Origin: Cloacimonetes bacterium UBA5835
GTDB lineage: Bacteria > Cloacimonadota > Cloacimonadia > Cloacimonadales > Cloacimonadaceae
Assembly (NCBI GenBank): GCA_002432865.1
Contig: DJGX01000019.1
Location: forward strand, 1 to 64,000
Reading direction: 5' to 3'
DNA length: 64,000 nucleotides
Shown here: one piece after another, positions 54,637 to 63,178 of the stretch
How the letters are laid out: every line of letters begins with the position of its first letter
How positions within the stretch are numbered: position 1 is the stretch's first letter
Notes under the pieces: model-generated
Told to the model about the DNA's origin: nothing
What the model saw: only the letters and a program-made list of their open reading frames with translations
Databases searched by the model: none
Program-made: the position numbers and the translations under genes

Positions 54637-57600
54637 ATGATAGAAGTAATTTTAAACGGAAAAACAGTGAAAGCGGAAGCCGGAATCTCTATTCTGGAAC
54701 TTTGCCAACAGCATAATATTGATATTCCTACTTTATGTAATGATGAAGAACTGAATCCTTACGGTTCCTGTTGGGTATGTTTGGTAGAAGTAAAAGGCAG
54801 AAAGGGATTTGTAACTTCCTGCGGAACTACTATTTCGGAAGGGATGGAGATAATAACCAATAGCGAAGAAATAACCCGAGCACGCAAAATGGCTTTGGAA
54901 TTGCTGATTTCCAATCATTATGCAGATTGCGTTGCCCCCTGCACAATTGCCTGTCCCGATCAAGTTGATATTCAGACCTATATTTCTTTAATTGCCAATG
55001 GTAAATATCACGAAGCGGTAAAAGTAATTAAGGAAAAATTGCCGATGCCTCTTTCCATCGGAAGGATTTGTCCCGCTTTTTGTGAAAAAGAATGCCGCAG
55101 ACAAATTGTGGATGAAAGTATTGCTATTCGTCAGTTAAAACGATATGCTGCCGATGTGGATAATGAAGATGTGTGGAATTATGTTCCCGAAAAGCTATCC
55201 ACAAAAAACAAAAAAATAGCCATTATCGGAGCTGGACCCAGCGGACTTACCTGTGGCTATTTTCTTTCCAATTGGGGCTATGAAGTTATCATTTATGAAG
55301 CAGCTCCTCAAGCTGGAGGTTGGCTTCGTTATGGAATTCCGGAATTTCGTTTGCCGAAAGATATTCTGGATGCTGAAATTGAATTGATGTGTACTAATGG
55401 AATGCAGATTGAATATAATAAACAACTGGGTAAAGATATTTATTTGCAAAACTTGGCAGATAGTTATGATGCCGTATATCTTGCCATCGGAGCTCAAAAA
55501 GCAGTTCCAATGCCTGTGAAAGGTAGCGATTTGGATGGTTGCTTTTTAGGGGTTGATTTTTTGAAGGCACACGCCTTAGGCAATTCACCCAATTTAGGAT
55601 TAAAAGTAGCCATCGTAGGAGGAGGAAATACAGCTGTTGATTGTGCCCGAACCGCTATTAGAAAGGGTTGTGAAGTTGCCGTCATTTACAGAAGAACGAA
55701 AGCTGAAATGCCTGCTGAAGCAAGTGAAATTGTTGCCTGTGAAAATGAAGGCGTGAAATTTTTCTACCTTGCCAATCCTATTGAATATATTGGTAAAGGT
55801 GGACATTTAACCAGCGTAAAAATAGAAAAAATGCGTTTAGGCGAACCTGATAAAAGCGGAAGAAAAAGACCCGAGCCCACCGGTGAATTTTTTGAACTGC
55901 CCTTCGATAGTATCATTGCTGCTATTTCCCAAGTTCCTGAGGTGGATATCTTTACGGAAGAGAAAAACTATGTTGCGGATAAAGTATTGCCCATTTCGCG
56001 TTGGCAAACGGCTATTGTAGATGAAACAACTATGTTTACAGGCTTGGAAAATGTTTTTGCCGGAGGTGATTTTAGAAGAGGTGCCGCCACTGCAATCGAA
56101 GCAATTGCCGATGGAAGAATTGCCGCTAAGGCAATAGATAACTATTTAGCAACAGGAGAGATAGTTGCAGAGCTTATTCCTTTTGACAGTAAAAAAGCTA
56201 AAAGCGTGAAAGATATCAGTCCTGCAGAGTATTCTATTTTTGAACCAAAAAAGCGGAAAGAAATGCCAGAATTACCTTTGGGAGAAGCAAAAAATAGTTT
56301 TAAGGAAGTGGAACTTGGCTTTTTGGAAGAAGATGCCATCAATGAAGCAAAACGCTGTTTGGAATGTGGTTGTTTTGTAAATGAGACCTGTTCTTTGCGA
56401 AAATATTGTACTGACTATTTAGTAAATCCAGCTCACTTTTTGGGGGGTATTAATAAGCATCCGATTGATTACAGCCATCCCTTTATTGTGCGCGATGCCA
56501 ATAAGTGTATAAATTGTGGACGCTGTATTAGAACCTGTGCCGAAATTCAAGGTCCAGCAGTTTTAGGCTTTATTTATAGAGGTTTTGGAACAATGGTAGC
56601 TCCCGAATTTGGTGATTCTTTAACCAAAACCAGCTGTCTTTCCTGTGGAAAATGCATAGATGTTTGTCCGGTGGGTGCTTTAACGGAAAGAAATATGCAC
56701 TATAAATTCAATCCTCATCCCAAAGATATCTCATTGCAAAATTGTGCGTTATGTGGAGTTGGTTGTGTAATTCAAACCGAAACTCAAGCAGGAACTATTA
56801 CCAAAATTACTACCTCGCAAAAAGAACCTGGTTTTAATGGTAAGAATTTATGTTTTAAAGGTCGTTTCGGCTGGCAAGGTCTTTATGACAAAGATAGATT
56901 GAATGTTTCCCTGCTAAAGCAAAATGGTTATTTTAAAGAAATTAGCTGGCAAGAAGCAGCTTCTCTTATAGCTGAAAAAATAGCATTGTGCAATTCCCAA
57001 CGCTTTGAAATAAGCCCTCACATTTCTCTGGAAGAAATGCTAATGCTGCAAAGGGTTGCCGATAAATATGAAACCAAGCTTTGTGCCAATCCTGCCTTTG
57101 CTTATTTTAGCGATTCTTTCCTATCCTTAAAACCAGAAAGTGAACCCTATAAAATTCTGGAAAATTATGATGAATATGTTGTTTATGGAGAATTAAATCA
57201 GGTTCTATCCTCTTTAATCCGCTTACAGCAAAGGAAAGGAAAGAAATTAGTTCTGGTAAATTATCCGGAAAGCCCTTACCGTCGTTTTGCCGATGCTAAC
57301 TATGCCAATTTGCAAGAAGTTCAGGCAACCCAGAAGACACTCTTTGTCTATAATCAAAATCGGATTACTGAACAGGAGGCATACAATTTATGGTGTTTTG
57401 CCTCTAAAATAGGAACTGAGAATATACTGGTTTCTACGGATTATCGTAATCATCGGGGGTTTTTGGCTATGAAGCCGGATTTTTCTGAAAAAGTTGCTGA
57501 TTTCGTTTTAGGTTGGGGTGTATATCCTGCTTTGGCTGATCAGGCAAAATTCAGCATTGCCATAATGAATTTCCAGGATGAAACTGCACCCGTGGATTTA

Positions 57601-57942
57601 TTAATTCCGGCTCCCAGCTTTCTGGAAATAGAAGGAACTTCACTAAGTGATTTAGCGCAGATAACTAAAAGTGCCAATCCTGCTAAGTCCATCGTTATCA
57701 ATGAATTGATGCGTTTAATGTATAAGCTGAACTGGATTCATCCCAATAGCGCAGAAATTCCTTTCTGGAATTATGAAGCGGAAAAGTTGTTGATTAGTTT
57801 GCAAAATTATGCTCCTAATAAGTTTGAACCCTCCTTTATTAAGCCTGAGGATTTGAGTAAAGGGATTAAGGTTATCCCTGCGCAGGCAGAAAAATATATT
57901 GCTGCCCTTTTTGAATTGCGCCAAAAGCCCACAAGCTTTTAA
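54637..57942 (+). CDS. NuoG-like / GltD-like / molybdopterin-type fusion oxidoreductase
   Basis: 1101 residues. In order: a [2Fe-2S] ferredoxin (about 1-80); a Cys-rich CVAPCTIACPDQVDI domain as in GltD/NfnB; an FAD/NAD(P) oxidoreductase (IAIIGAGPSGLTCGYFLSNWG near 190, second loop VAIVGGGNTAVDCARTAIRKG near 325); a 2x[4Fe-4S] domain (CINCGRCIRTC, CLSCGKCIDVCPVGAL); then a molybdopterin-oxidoreductase-like part beginning NCALCGVGCVIQTET. The last ~370 residues are weakly conserved and short for a Mo/W enzyme, so cofactor binding may be lost, as in NuoG. Likely couples NADH, NADPH and ferredoxin. ATG at 54637 has AGGAG 8 bases upstream; the GTG at 54631 is too close. Confidence 0.8.
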   Translation: MIEVILNGKTVKAEAGISILELCQQHNIDIPTLCNDEELNPYGSCWVCLVEVKGRKGFVTSCGTTISEGMEIITNSEEITRARKMALELLISNHYADCVAPCTIACPDQVDIQTYISLIANGKYHEAVKVIKEKLPMPLSIGRICPAFCEKECRRQIVDESIAIRQLKRYAADVDNEDVWNYVPEKLSTKNKKIAIIGAGPSGLTCGYFLSNWGYEVIIYEAAPQAGGWLRYGIPEFRLPKDILDAEIELMCTNGMQIEYNKQLGKDIYLQNLADSYDAVYLAIGAQKAVPMPVKGSDLDGCFLGVDFLKAHALGNSPNLGLKVAIVGGGNTAVDCARTAIRKGCEVAVIYRRTKAEMPAEASEIVACENEGVKFFYLANPIEYIGKGGHLTSVKIEKMRLGEPDKSGRKRPEPTGEFFELPFDSIIAAISQVPEVDIFTEEKNYVADKVLPISRWQTAIVDETTMFTGLENVFAGGDFRRGAATAIEAIADGRIAAKAIDNYLATGEIVAELIPFDSKKAKSVKDISPAEYSIFEPKKRKEMPELPLGEAKNSFKEVELGFLEEDAINEAKRCLECGCFVNETCSLRKYCTDYLVNPAHFLGGINKHPIDYSHPFIVRDANKCINCGRCIRTCAEIQGPAVLGFIYRGFGTMVAPEFGDSLTKTSCLSCGKCIDVCPVGALTERNMHYKFNPHPKDISLQNCALCGVGCVIQTETQAGTITKITTSQKEPGFNGKNLCFKGRFGWQGLYDKDRLNVSLLKQNGYFKEISWQEAASLIAEKIALCNSQRFEISPHISLEEMLMLQRVADKYETKLCANPAFAYFSDSFLSLKPESEPYKILENYDEYVVYGELNQVLSSLIRLQQRKGKKLVLVNYPESPYRRFADANYANLQEVQATQKTLFVYNQNRITEQEAYNLWCFASKIGTENILVSTDYRNHRGFLAMKPDFSEKVADFVLGWGVYPALADQAKFSIAIMNFQDETAPVDLLIPAPSFLEIEGTSLSDLAQITKSANPAKSIVINELMRLMYKLNWIHPNSAEIPFWNYEAEKLLISLQNYAPNKFEPSFIKPEDLSKGIKVIPAQAEKYIAALFELRQKPTSF

Positions 57943-57957
57943 TATATGTTTTTCACG

Positions 57958-58048
57958 CAGATTTTGCAGATAACGCAGATTGGATTTTAGCAATAAAGCT
58001 TTTAGGACTGGATTTTAGAAACAAGGATTTTAGGATTAAGAGGATGTA
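57958..58048. repeat. Short-word repeats after the fusion gene
   Basis: GCAGAT recurs three times at 9-base steps (GCAGATTTTGCAGATAACGC, then GCAGATTGG), followed by GGATTTTAG three times within about 60 bases. No ORF. Its role is unknown; such words recur as intergenic debris in AT-rich genomes. Confidence 0.5.
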
Positions 58049-58130
58049 AAACAAGAGTCCGAAAGCACTTTGATAACTTGTGCCTTTATCTAACTTTTAA
58101 GTGCATATAGTTAATAATGACAATAATTTA

Positions 58131-58302
58131 TTGTGTAGCCGGAGGACATTTTTTCTCCGCGAAAATGGGTAGCCGGAGGACTCCTTCTCGACTTCAAGAC
58201 CTCTCGACTCCTCGACCCCTCGACCCCTCGACCTCTCGACCTCTCGACCCCTTTCCACTTTTCCACTTTCTTGCGGAGCTTCAGCGAGCTCCGGCTACAC
58301 AA
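58131..58302. repeat. Inverted-repeat-bounded element with 8-bp tandem repeats
   Basis: TTGTGTAGCCGGAG (58131-58144) and its exact complement (58289-58302) bound 172 bases. Inside, GTAGCCGGAGGAC is repeated at 58135 and 58169. CTCGAC then occurs at 58187, 58203, 58211, 58219, 58227, 58235 and 58243, an 8-base period (position 58195 is degenerate), followed by two TTCCACTT words. The right arm supplies the stop codon of the radical SAM gene. A 152-codon plus frame across it is rejected because the period is not a multiple of three. Confidence 0.75.
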
Positions 58303-59644
58303 TTTCTGCCATCACAGCATCTCTTTTGGCTTTGGATAAAGAATGTAGTTCATAGCCCAGCTCTTTATGTTTTTGCTGAAGAGCCGTTAAAATTTCGGCA
58401 GCCGAACGATTTTGCAGCATTTCTTGCCACTCTTTTTTGTGTTCTCCTTTATTCCAATACAGATTTAAAAGTTTGGCAAAGCTCTCCAATTGATGCATTT
58501 CTTCAAAAGAGAGGGCATTGGAAGATAGACATTGGTAGGGTGGCTGATGTAGCCATTTATAGTTTAATGCTATAGCTATTTCTTGCATAGATGTATCAGG
58601 CAAAATTTTTAGGATGCCCAGCTGAACTTCATCCGGAAGAGTAGCACAGACCTCATTCAAACCATTTATTATAGAGAAATAATTTTCTCCTGGCAAACCG
58701 GCAAGTAAGTCAGTATGAACTCGTAGTTTAGTTCTTTTTTTCAGTTCTCTTAAAACCCATTTTGCTTTTTCCCAATTTGATTTTCTGCCACTTTTTGCTG
58801 CAATTTCAGCACTAATTGTTTGAATGCCGATTTCCAACCGGATTCTATTTTCCGGCGCTTTTTCCAAGAGGGCAATATCCTCTTCTTCAATCAAATCGGG
58901 ATAGATTTCAAAATGGACATCGCAAGGGCAATTTTGCTCGATAAAAAATTGCCAGATATAATGTGCTAACCTTTTGTTAATATTAAAACTGCGGTCAACG
59001 AATTTGATGGTTCTTGGCTCTAAAGCAATTAGGGCTTCCAGTTCTTTCTTTAGGCATTGCATATCTTTTTGATTTTCAGGATGATAGCGAAGTTCAAAGC
59101 GTTTATCTTTAGCTGAAAGACAATAGATGCAGGCAAAAGGACAGCCCCGAAATGTCTCGTAGTAAAGCAATTTGCCTTTTAGAAATTCAGCGTCACTTTG
59201 TCTATAGGGAAAAGGAATGTCTTTCAAGGGAATATGCTTTGCCTGGGTTAATTCTTCTTCTTTTAAGCAAAAGTTGTTTTCTGCCAGGTAGCGAAATTTA
59301 CCTTCGCCAGCTCCTTGGATAAAGTAAAATCTATCCCGTTGCAGATAAGTGAGATTTCCCGCTTCTGGACCACCTATTACGATGACTGCTTCTGGCAAAA
59401 GTTTTACCAGCTCAGGAATTAATTCCTGCAGATAAAGACGATTCCAGATATAGGCAGAAAAACATATTACATCAGCATTTTGAACATAAATTCCATAAAG
59501 CACATCCAGCAATTGATCTTTTAAAGTCCATTCCTGCATAAATACCCTATATGGTAGATCGGCAATAACTTCCCGTAAATAGTATAAAGCCAGATTGGAT
59601 TGACTCCAGCTGCTGTTTATGGCTATCATTAATATTTTCTTCAT
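58295..59644 (-). CDS. B12-binding radical SAM protein (DUF4080-like)
   Basis: 449 residues. An N-terminal cobalamin-binding Rossmann domain (ILMIAINSSWSQSNLALYYLREVI...DVICFSAYIWNRLYLQELIPEL...VIVIGGPEAGN) precedes the radical SAM core with ETFRGCPFACIYCLSA (Cx3Cx2C), KFVDRSFNINKRLAHYIW and HTDLLAGLPGE. The C-terminal part resembles DUF4080. Substrate unknown; the group includes methyltransferases and ring-rearranging enzymes. The stop codon TAG comes from the 14-bp inverted repeat at 58289-58302, so the last codons may have been changed by insertion of that element. Confidence 0.85.
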   Translation of the reverse strand: MKKILMIAINSSWSQSNLALYYLREVIADLPYRVFMQEWTLKDQLLDVLYGIYVQNADVICFSAYIWNRLYLQELIPELVKLLPEAVIVIGGPEAGNLTYLQRDRFYFIQGAGEGKFRYLAENNFCLKEEELTQAKHIPLKDIPFPYRQSDAEFLKGKLLYYETFRGCPFACIYCLSAKDKRFELRYHPENQKDMQCLKKELEALIALEPRTIKFVDRSFNINKRLAHYIWQFFIEQNCPCDVHFEIYPDLIEEEDIALLEKAPENRIRLEIGIQTISAEIAAKSGRKSNWEKAKWVLRELKKRTKLRVHTDLLAGLPGENYFSIINGLNEVCATLPDEVQLGILKILPDTSMQEIAIALNYKWLHQPPYQCLSSNALSFEEMHQLESFAKLLNLYWNKGEHKKEWQEMLQNRSAAEILTALQQKHKELGYELHSLSKAKRDAVMAEIV

Positions 59645-60260
59645 TTATCTTTACCTTTTTCTTATCTTATATTCTAAATCTGTTGGTAGTTGTCAATGAA
59701 AATGATGCAAACAAGTGGTCTTTGCTGAAGAGGATTAATTTTAATAGTCTGCTATCTGGTTGAAACTTAAAATGATACTGCAATTCCTTTGCTAACAACC
59801 CGTCCTCCTCTCCTGCTCCACTCCTCCTCCACCCATCGTTTAGGAGGAGAGAAGATGGGGTGGATGACAAGCTGTATATTGATAACTTGCAAGCGAAATT
59901 AAGCAGAGGGCTAAACAATTTTTTTATATGTTGTAAATTTTCCTGGCGTAAGTAAATCTCAATGGTTTTGCCTTAGCGATCTAGTGATGCTTTTTATATT
60001 GAAGAATAATCCGCTATATATGAGAAGCGTGATTATGGCACATTTTACTGTAAGTGTAAAATATGGAATTTCAATAACTGATTGTATCGCAATGCATACT
60101 GGATATAGAAAAGCCACTTGAAAGCGAAAACTGATGAAATACTTTTGTTGACAGATATAACGCACTTTTATAACATTATTTTTAAGAGGTAAAGAATTTA
60201 TGATTTGGAACCACGATGGCCAAATATTATAACCAAAAGTATTGGGTTTTAGGAGGTATT
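59645..60260. other. Intergenic region before the nuclease gene
   Basis: About 616 bases. It holds a strand-asymmetric tract of CTCC/GGAGGAG words (about 59800-59862), short ATTTTAC/GTAAAAT arms (60042-60048, 60056-60062) and the promoter at its right end. Frames of 60-80 codons on the minus strand show no family resemblance and are not called. Confidence 0.4.
60148..60174 (+). promoter_or_regulatory. Probable promoter of the nuclease/DnaE-like pair
   Basis: TTGACA (60148-60153), a 15-base spacer and TATAAC (60169-60174). It lies 86 bases before the nuclease ATG and is the best sigma-70-like match in the gap. Confidence 0.5.
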
Positions 60261-61166
60261 ATGAAACAAGAAATAACACGCAAAATGGTTGAGATGGCAC
60301 TTATACTAAAAGAATTCAATGGAAAGACGGAGCAAACTGTCGTTCCTCAAGAAAAATCAAAACTTAGTAAGGTTTTTAAGCATGTATATTGCTGTAATTA
60401 CGAAATGAATGTTCTTAAATGTGTAAAAAAAGATTCATATTACCGTGATTTGCTGAAAGGTCATGGTGGAGAATTAAGGAGCAGTAAAATAGGTTCTGCC
60501 CCTAAGTTTAATTCTATTATATCTTCAGCTGCCTTAGTAGTAAATACATTTGCCCCATGGAAGGATCATCTGGGTGACCTTACTGTAGAAGTCAATGGTA
60601 ATGCTTTCTCTAATTTTATTTCAATGGAATTTGAGTATATAGCAAAAACAAAAAATAATAGTTTTCCAAACTTAGATGTGTGGTTAGAGAATAATACAGA
60701 AGTTCTGGCAATAGAATGTAAATTCTGTGAGTTTTTAGGGAATAATAACTATAAAAAGCTACAAGGGTCTTATAGAAATATAATTAAACAAGAAGGTTAT
60801 ACTGGTACATGGATAGACATTATTAATGCAGTAACGGATTCAAGTGGAAAAGGGATTTACCAATATTTTGATGTGGTTCAGATCATCAAACACTATTTTG
60901 GAATAATAAACTGCAATAAACCAGAAAAAAATCTCATTTACCTTTATTGGCATCCTGAAAACAAGGACTGGAACAAGATTCATCCTTACGATGTTCTTGA
61001 AAAGGAGTTGGAAGATTTTTCGCAGAAAGTATCAGGTGCTACTGATGTGCACTTCTATTATTTGAACTTTAATGATCTTTGGAATCAATGGGAATCTAAT
61101 CAAAAAGAACATATTGATATGTTACGCGATAAGTACTCTGTGTGCATAAACCCTGAGGAGGATTGA
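60261..61166 (+). CDS. PD-(D/E)XK-like nuclease (putative restriction-type endonuclease)
   Basis: 301 residues from the ATG at 60261, which has AGGAGGT just upstream; the frame opens 15 codons earlier without one. FPNLDVWLENNTEVLAIECKF gives D139...E152-x-K154, the PD-(D/E)XK catalytic layout, with E71 (GGELRSS) as a possible extra ligand and QYFDVVQIIKHYFGI downstream. It resembles the PGN_0703-type putative restriction endonucleases, tentatively. No methyltransferase is adjacent. Its stop overlaps the ATG of the truncated DnaE paralogue (TGATG), so both proteins are made together. Biological role unknown; defence is a hypothesis. Confidence 0.6.
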   Translation: MKQEITRKMVEMALILKEFNGKTEQTVVPQEKSKLSKVFKHVYCCNYEMNVLKCVKKDSYYRDLLKGHGGELRSSKIGSAPKFNSIISSAALVVNTFAPWKDHLGDLTVEVNGNAFSNFISMEFEYIAKTKNNSFPNLDVWLENNTEVLAIECKFCEFLGNNNYKKLQGSYRNIIKQEGYTGTWIDIINAVTDSSGKGIYQYFDVVQIIKHYFGIINCNKPEKNLIYLYWHPENKDWNKIHPYDVLEKELEDFSQKVSGATDVHFYYLNFNDLWNQWESNQKEHIDMLRDKYSVCINPEED

Positions 61167-62530
61167 TGAGTTTTGTGCATTTACATATTCACAGCGAATA
61201 CAGCTGGTTGGATGGTGCATGCTTTATTGATGATTTGGTGCAAAAAGCAGTGCAATATAAAATGCCGGCAGTGGCTATCACGGATCGAAATAGTTTGGCT
61301 GGAGCATCTCGTTTATGGCATCAGTGCATTAAAGCAGGCATCAAACCGATAATCGGTTTGGAGATGGCAGTTTGGAATGATGAAGGTGACGACAGAGTTT
61401 TTTCAGTGATCCTACTGGCTAAGAATGGCTCTGGATATGATAATCTCTGCCGTCTGGTCACTTTGGCTTATATAAATGATCCGAATGCTCCCAGAATTAC
61501 AAAAAGCCAGTTAAAAGATAATGCGCAGAATTTGATCTGTCTTTCTTTCAGTGTGGTGGGAGAGCTTTGCACTTTACTGTTAGAAGGCAAAGAAGCGGAA
61601 GCCAGGCAGGTTTCAGATTGGTATTATGAGGTCTTTGGTGAGGATTACTATTACGAAATCCAAAACCATAATTTACCTTCCGAAGCGCTTGCTATGTATA
61701 AACTTATGAATCTGGCTTATGAAACAAATATACCTATGGTGCTCACCAATGATTGCCACTATTTGGAACGCAGAGATTCCATTTCTATCGATGCTTTGAA
61801 TTGTATCAGGAAAGGAATCGATTTCAGCCATCCAGATGCCAAACGCTTTGCTTGCAATGAGTATTACTTCAAAACTCCTAAGGAAATGAAATCGCTCTTT
61901 GATTTTCCTCGCCAGCTAAGCAAAAATACCTTGGAAATAGCCAACAAAATTAATGTGACAGATGGCTATATACCTATTTATGATGGTGATTTATCGGTTC
62001 AAAGAGTGGTGGATGCGCTAAGCAGTTATTCAACCTCTATGAAGATCAAATCCGAACCCAATAGCAAGCATATAACGGTTTCTTTGATGGATAACAAGCT
62101 AAACGATGTATTGGAGCATCTTCGTAAGCAACTTTCGGACTTTAACTTAATGCCCTTTACTGAGTATGAATCTTGGACGCCCATCAGTATCTATTCTGCT
62201 ATTTTAAAGACGATGAAAGTGCCCAAAACGAAGATCAAAGAACTCTGCGATTTGATCCCTTCCGGGGTCAATTCACTTTTTGAAGCCGTCTTGATTAACA
62301 CAGAATTTTCCTGCTTTTCCAGTGAGGACTATGTTTGTCGGCTATCTGCCGTCATAGCGGATAAACTGATTAGCACATTCAGAGAAGAAAAATCAGCAAA
62401 ACAAAAGTATGTTTTAATCCCCAAAAGAATGTCCATTCCTATTGTTCGAGATAATGATGGGAACGCAAGATGTCAGTATGATTTCAACTTTATTAACCAG
62501 ATTTGCCTTATCAGTTTGGAGTTTACATAA
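61166..62530 (+). CDS. Truncated, catalytically degenerate DnaE paralogue (PHP domain plus remnant)
   Basis: 454 residues. Positions 1-270 track the PHP domain of DnaE closely (FVHLHIHSEYSWLDGA; MPAVAIT; AGIKPIIG; MVLTNDCHYL), but metal ligands are changed: D40-H41 became D40-R41, H86 became S80, C136 became V. The segment with PGRGSAAGS is deleted, PDIDIDF aligns with VSLMDNK, and the protein ends (CLISLEFT) where DnaE has KMDILGL. The region 335-380 still aligns with the fingers-side DnaE segment. No frameshift or stop interrupts 454 codons. ATG at 61166 follows GAGGAGG. Polymerase activity is excluded; a decoy or regulatory role is inference. Confidence 0.8.
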   Translation: MSFVHLHIHSEYSWLDGACFIDDLVQKAVQYKMPAVAITDRNSLAGASRLWHQCIKAGIKPIIGLEMAVWNDEGDDRVFSVILLAKNGSGYDNLCRLVTLAYINDPNAPRITKSQLKDNAQNLICLSFSVVGELCTLLLEGKEAEARQVSDWYYEVFGEDYYYEIQNHNLPSEALAMYKLMNLAYETNIPMVLTNDCHYLERRDSISIDALNCIRKGIDFSHPDAKRFACNEYYFKTPKEMKSLFDFPRQLSKNTLEIANKINVTDGYIPIYDGDLSVQRVVDALSSYSTSMKIKSEPNSKHITVSLMDNKLNDVLEHLRKQLSDFNLMPFTEYESWTPISIYSAILKTMKVPKTKIKELCDLIPSGVNSLFEAVLINTEFSCFSSEDYVCRLSAVIADKLISTFREEKSAKQKYVLIPKRMSIPIVRDNDGNARCQYDFNFINQICLISLEFT

Positions 62531-62722
62531 TAAGTTTGAAGGCAGTAATCCAACTGGATATAAAGGTGCTTAGAATTGCACAATACTTGCTTTTGTTGTT
62601 ACAAAGCTAAGCAATTCTTGATTTTGAATAAAGAAGATAAAAGAGATGGTAGTGTCTAAAAGGTTGGCATAAAAGAGAAACGGGAAAGCCAATTGGATTT
62701 GTGCAACAAATTTATTAGGAAT

Positions 62723-62801
62723 CCCATATTATATTTTCGACCACTTAAAGTATAATATGGAAATTCATATTATATTTTTAACCAACCAAAGTATAATATG
62801 G
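62723..62801. repeat. Two tandem palindromic units with TATAATATGG arms
   Basis: Unit 1 has arms CCATATTATA (62724-62733) and TATAATATGG (62751-62760); unit 2 has CATATTATA (62766-62774) and TATAATATG (62792-62800). Centres differ (CGACCACTT against TAACCAACC). Spacing is about 40 bases. They may be binding sites for a dimeric regulator or an end of repeat B copy 2. Confidence 0.7.
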
Positions 62802-62879
62802 GTTTTATTGAAGCAGATTCACCGCAGGAAGATCTGGCTACTTTACATACAAACTTTTGTAATGAACACAGTTTTGACA

Positions 62880-63098
62880 GTAAAGGGTATTGGTACCAAT
62901 CTAATAGAGATTATAAATGCCACTAAGCCAAAAAAGGTACAAGAAAAGAATATCAGGTTATTGATTGCCGATAAGACCATTCCTGTTATCCCTCCAATTT
63001 TGGTTGATATATATGCAGCTGATTGGAAAGGATAAAAAGAAGTAGTACTTTTTACCTTTACCACCCACTTTTTATAAAAACCCAACCTTTACCACCCA
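62880..63098 (+). repeat. Intergenic repeat family B, copy 2, with ORF remnant
   Basis: Partner of 42336-42826: blocks 62884-62937 and 62982-63031 match, the second with 22 identical bases at 63010-63031. A 92-codon frame (62757-63035) runs through it (VKGIGTNLIEIINATKPKK...DKTIPVIPPILVDIYAADW). The right end carries the terminal motif GTACTTTTTACCTTTACCAC, then ACCTTTACCACCCA repeats 31 bases later (63054-63067 and 63085-63098). Probably a decayed mobile element upstream of the PFOR promoter. Confidence 0.6.
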
Positions 63099-63117
63099 AC
63101 TGTTTACACAATTTAGG

Positions 63118-63146
63118 TTGACGAAATACCCTTGTTCAATTATGAT
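63118..63146 (+). promoter_or_regulatory. Promoter of the PFOR gene
   Basis: TTGACG (63118-63123), a 17-base spacer and TATGAT (63141-63146), about 50 bases before the ATG. The best-spaced sigma-70-like promoter in the window. Confidence 0.7.
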
Positions 63147-63178
63147 GCAAGAAAAAGAAAGATATTGTATTAATATGA

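Noticed and set aside
58117..58575. 152-codon plus-strand frame rich in Pro/Ser/Arg
   Set aside because: It runs through an 8-base tandem repeat and then antisense to the radical SAM gene; the period is not codon-like and no start signal is present.
59667..59918. 83-codon minus-strand frame
   Set aside because: Crosses the CTCC-rich tract, no ribosome-binding site, no recognisable domain.
61163..61166. TTG start (TTGA overlap) for the DnaE-like gene
   Set aside because: The ATG directly after it fits the GAGGAGG spacing and matches the start of DnaE (MxFVHLH).
62723..62801. Possible CRISPR array
   Set aside because: Only two units, each palindromic with different centres, no spacer-sized unique sequence and no cas genes.
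62757..63035. 92-codon frame as an independent gene
   Set aside because: Starts within the tandem palindromes and matches a broken frame in the other repeat copy; better seen as an ORF remnant.
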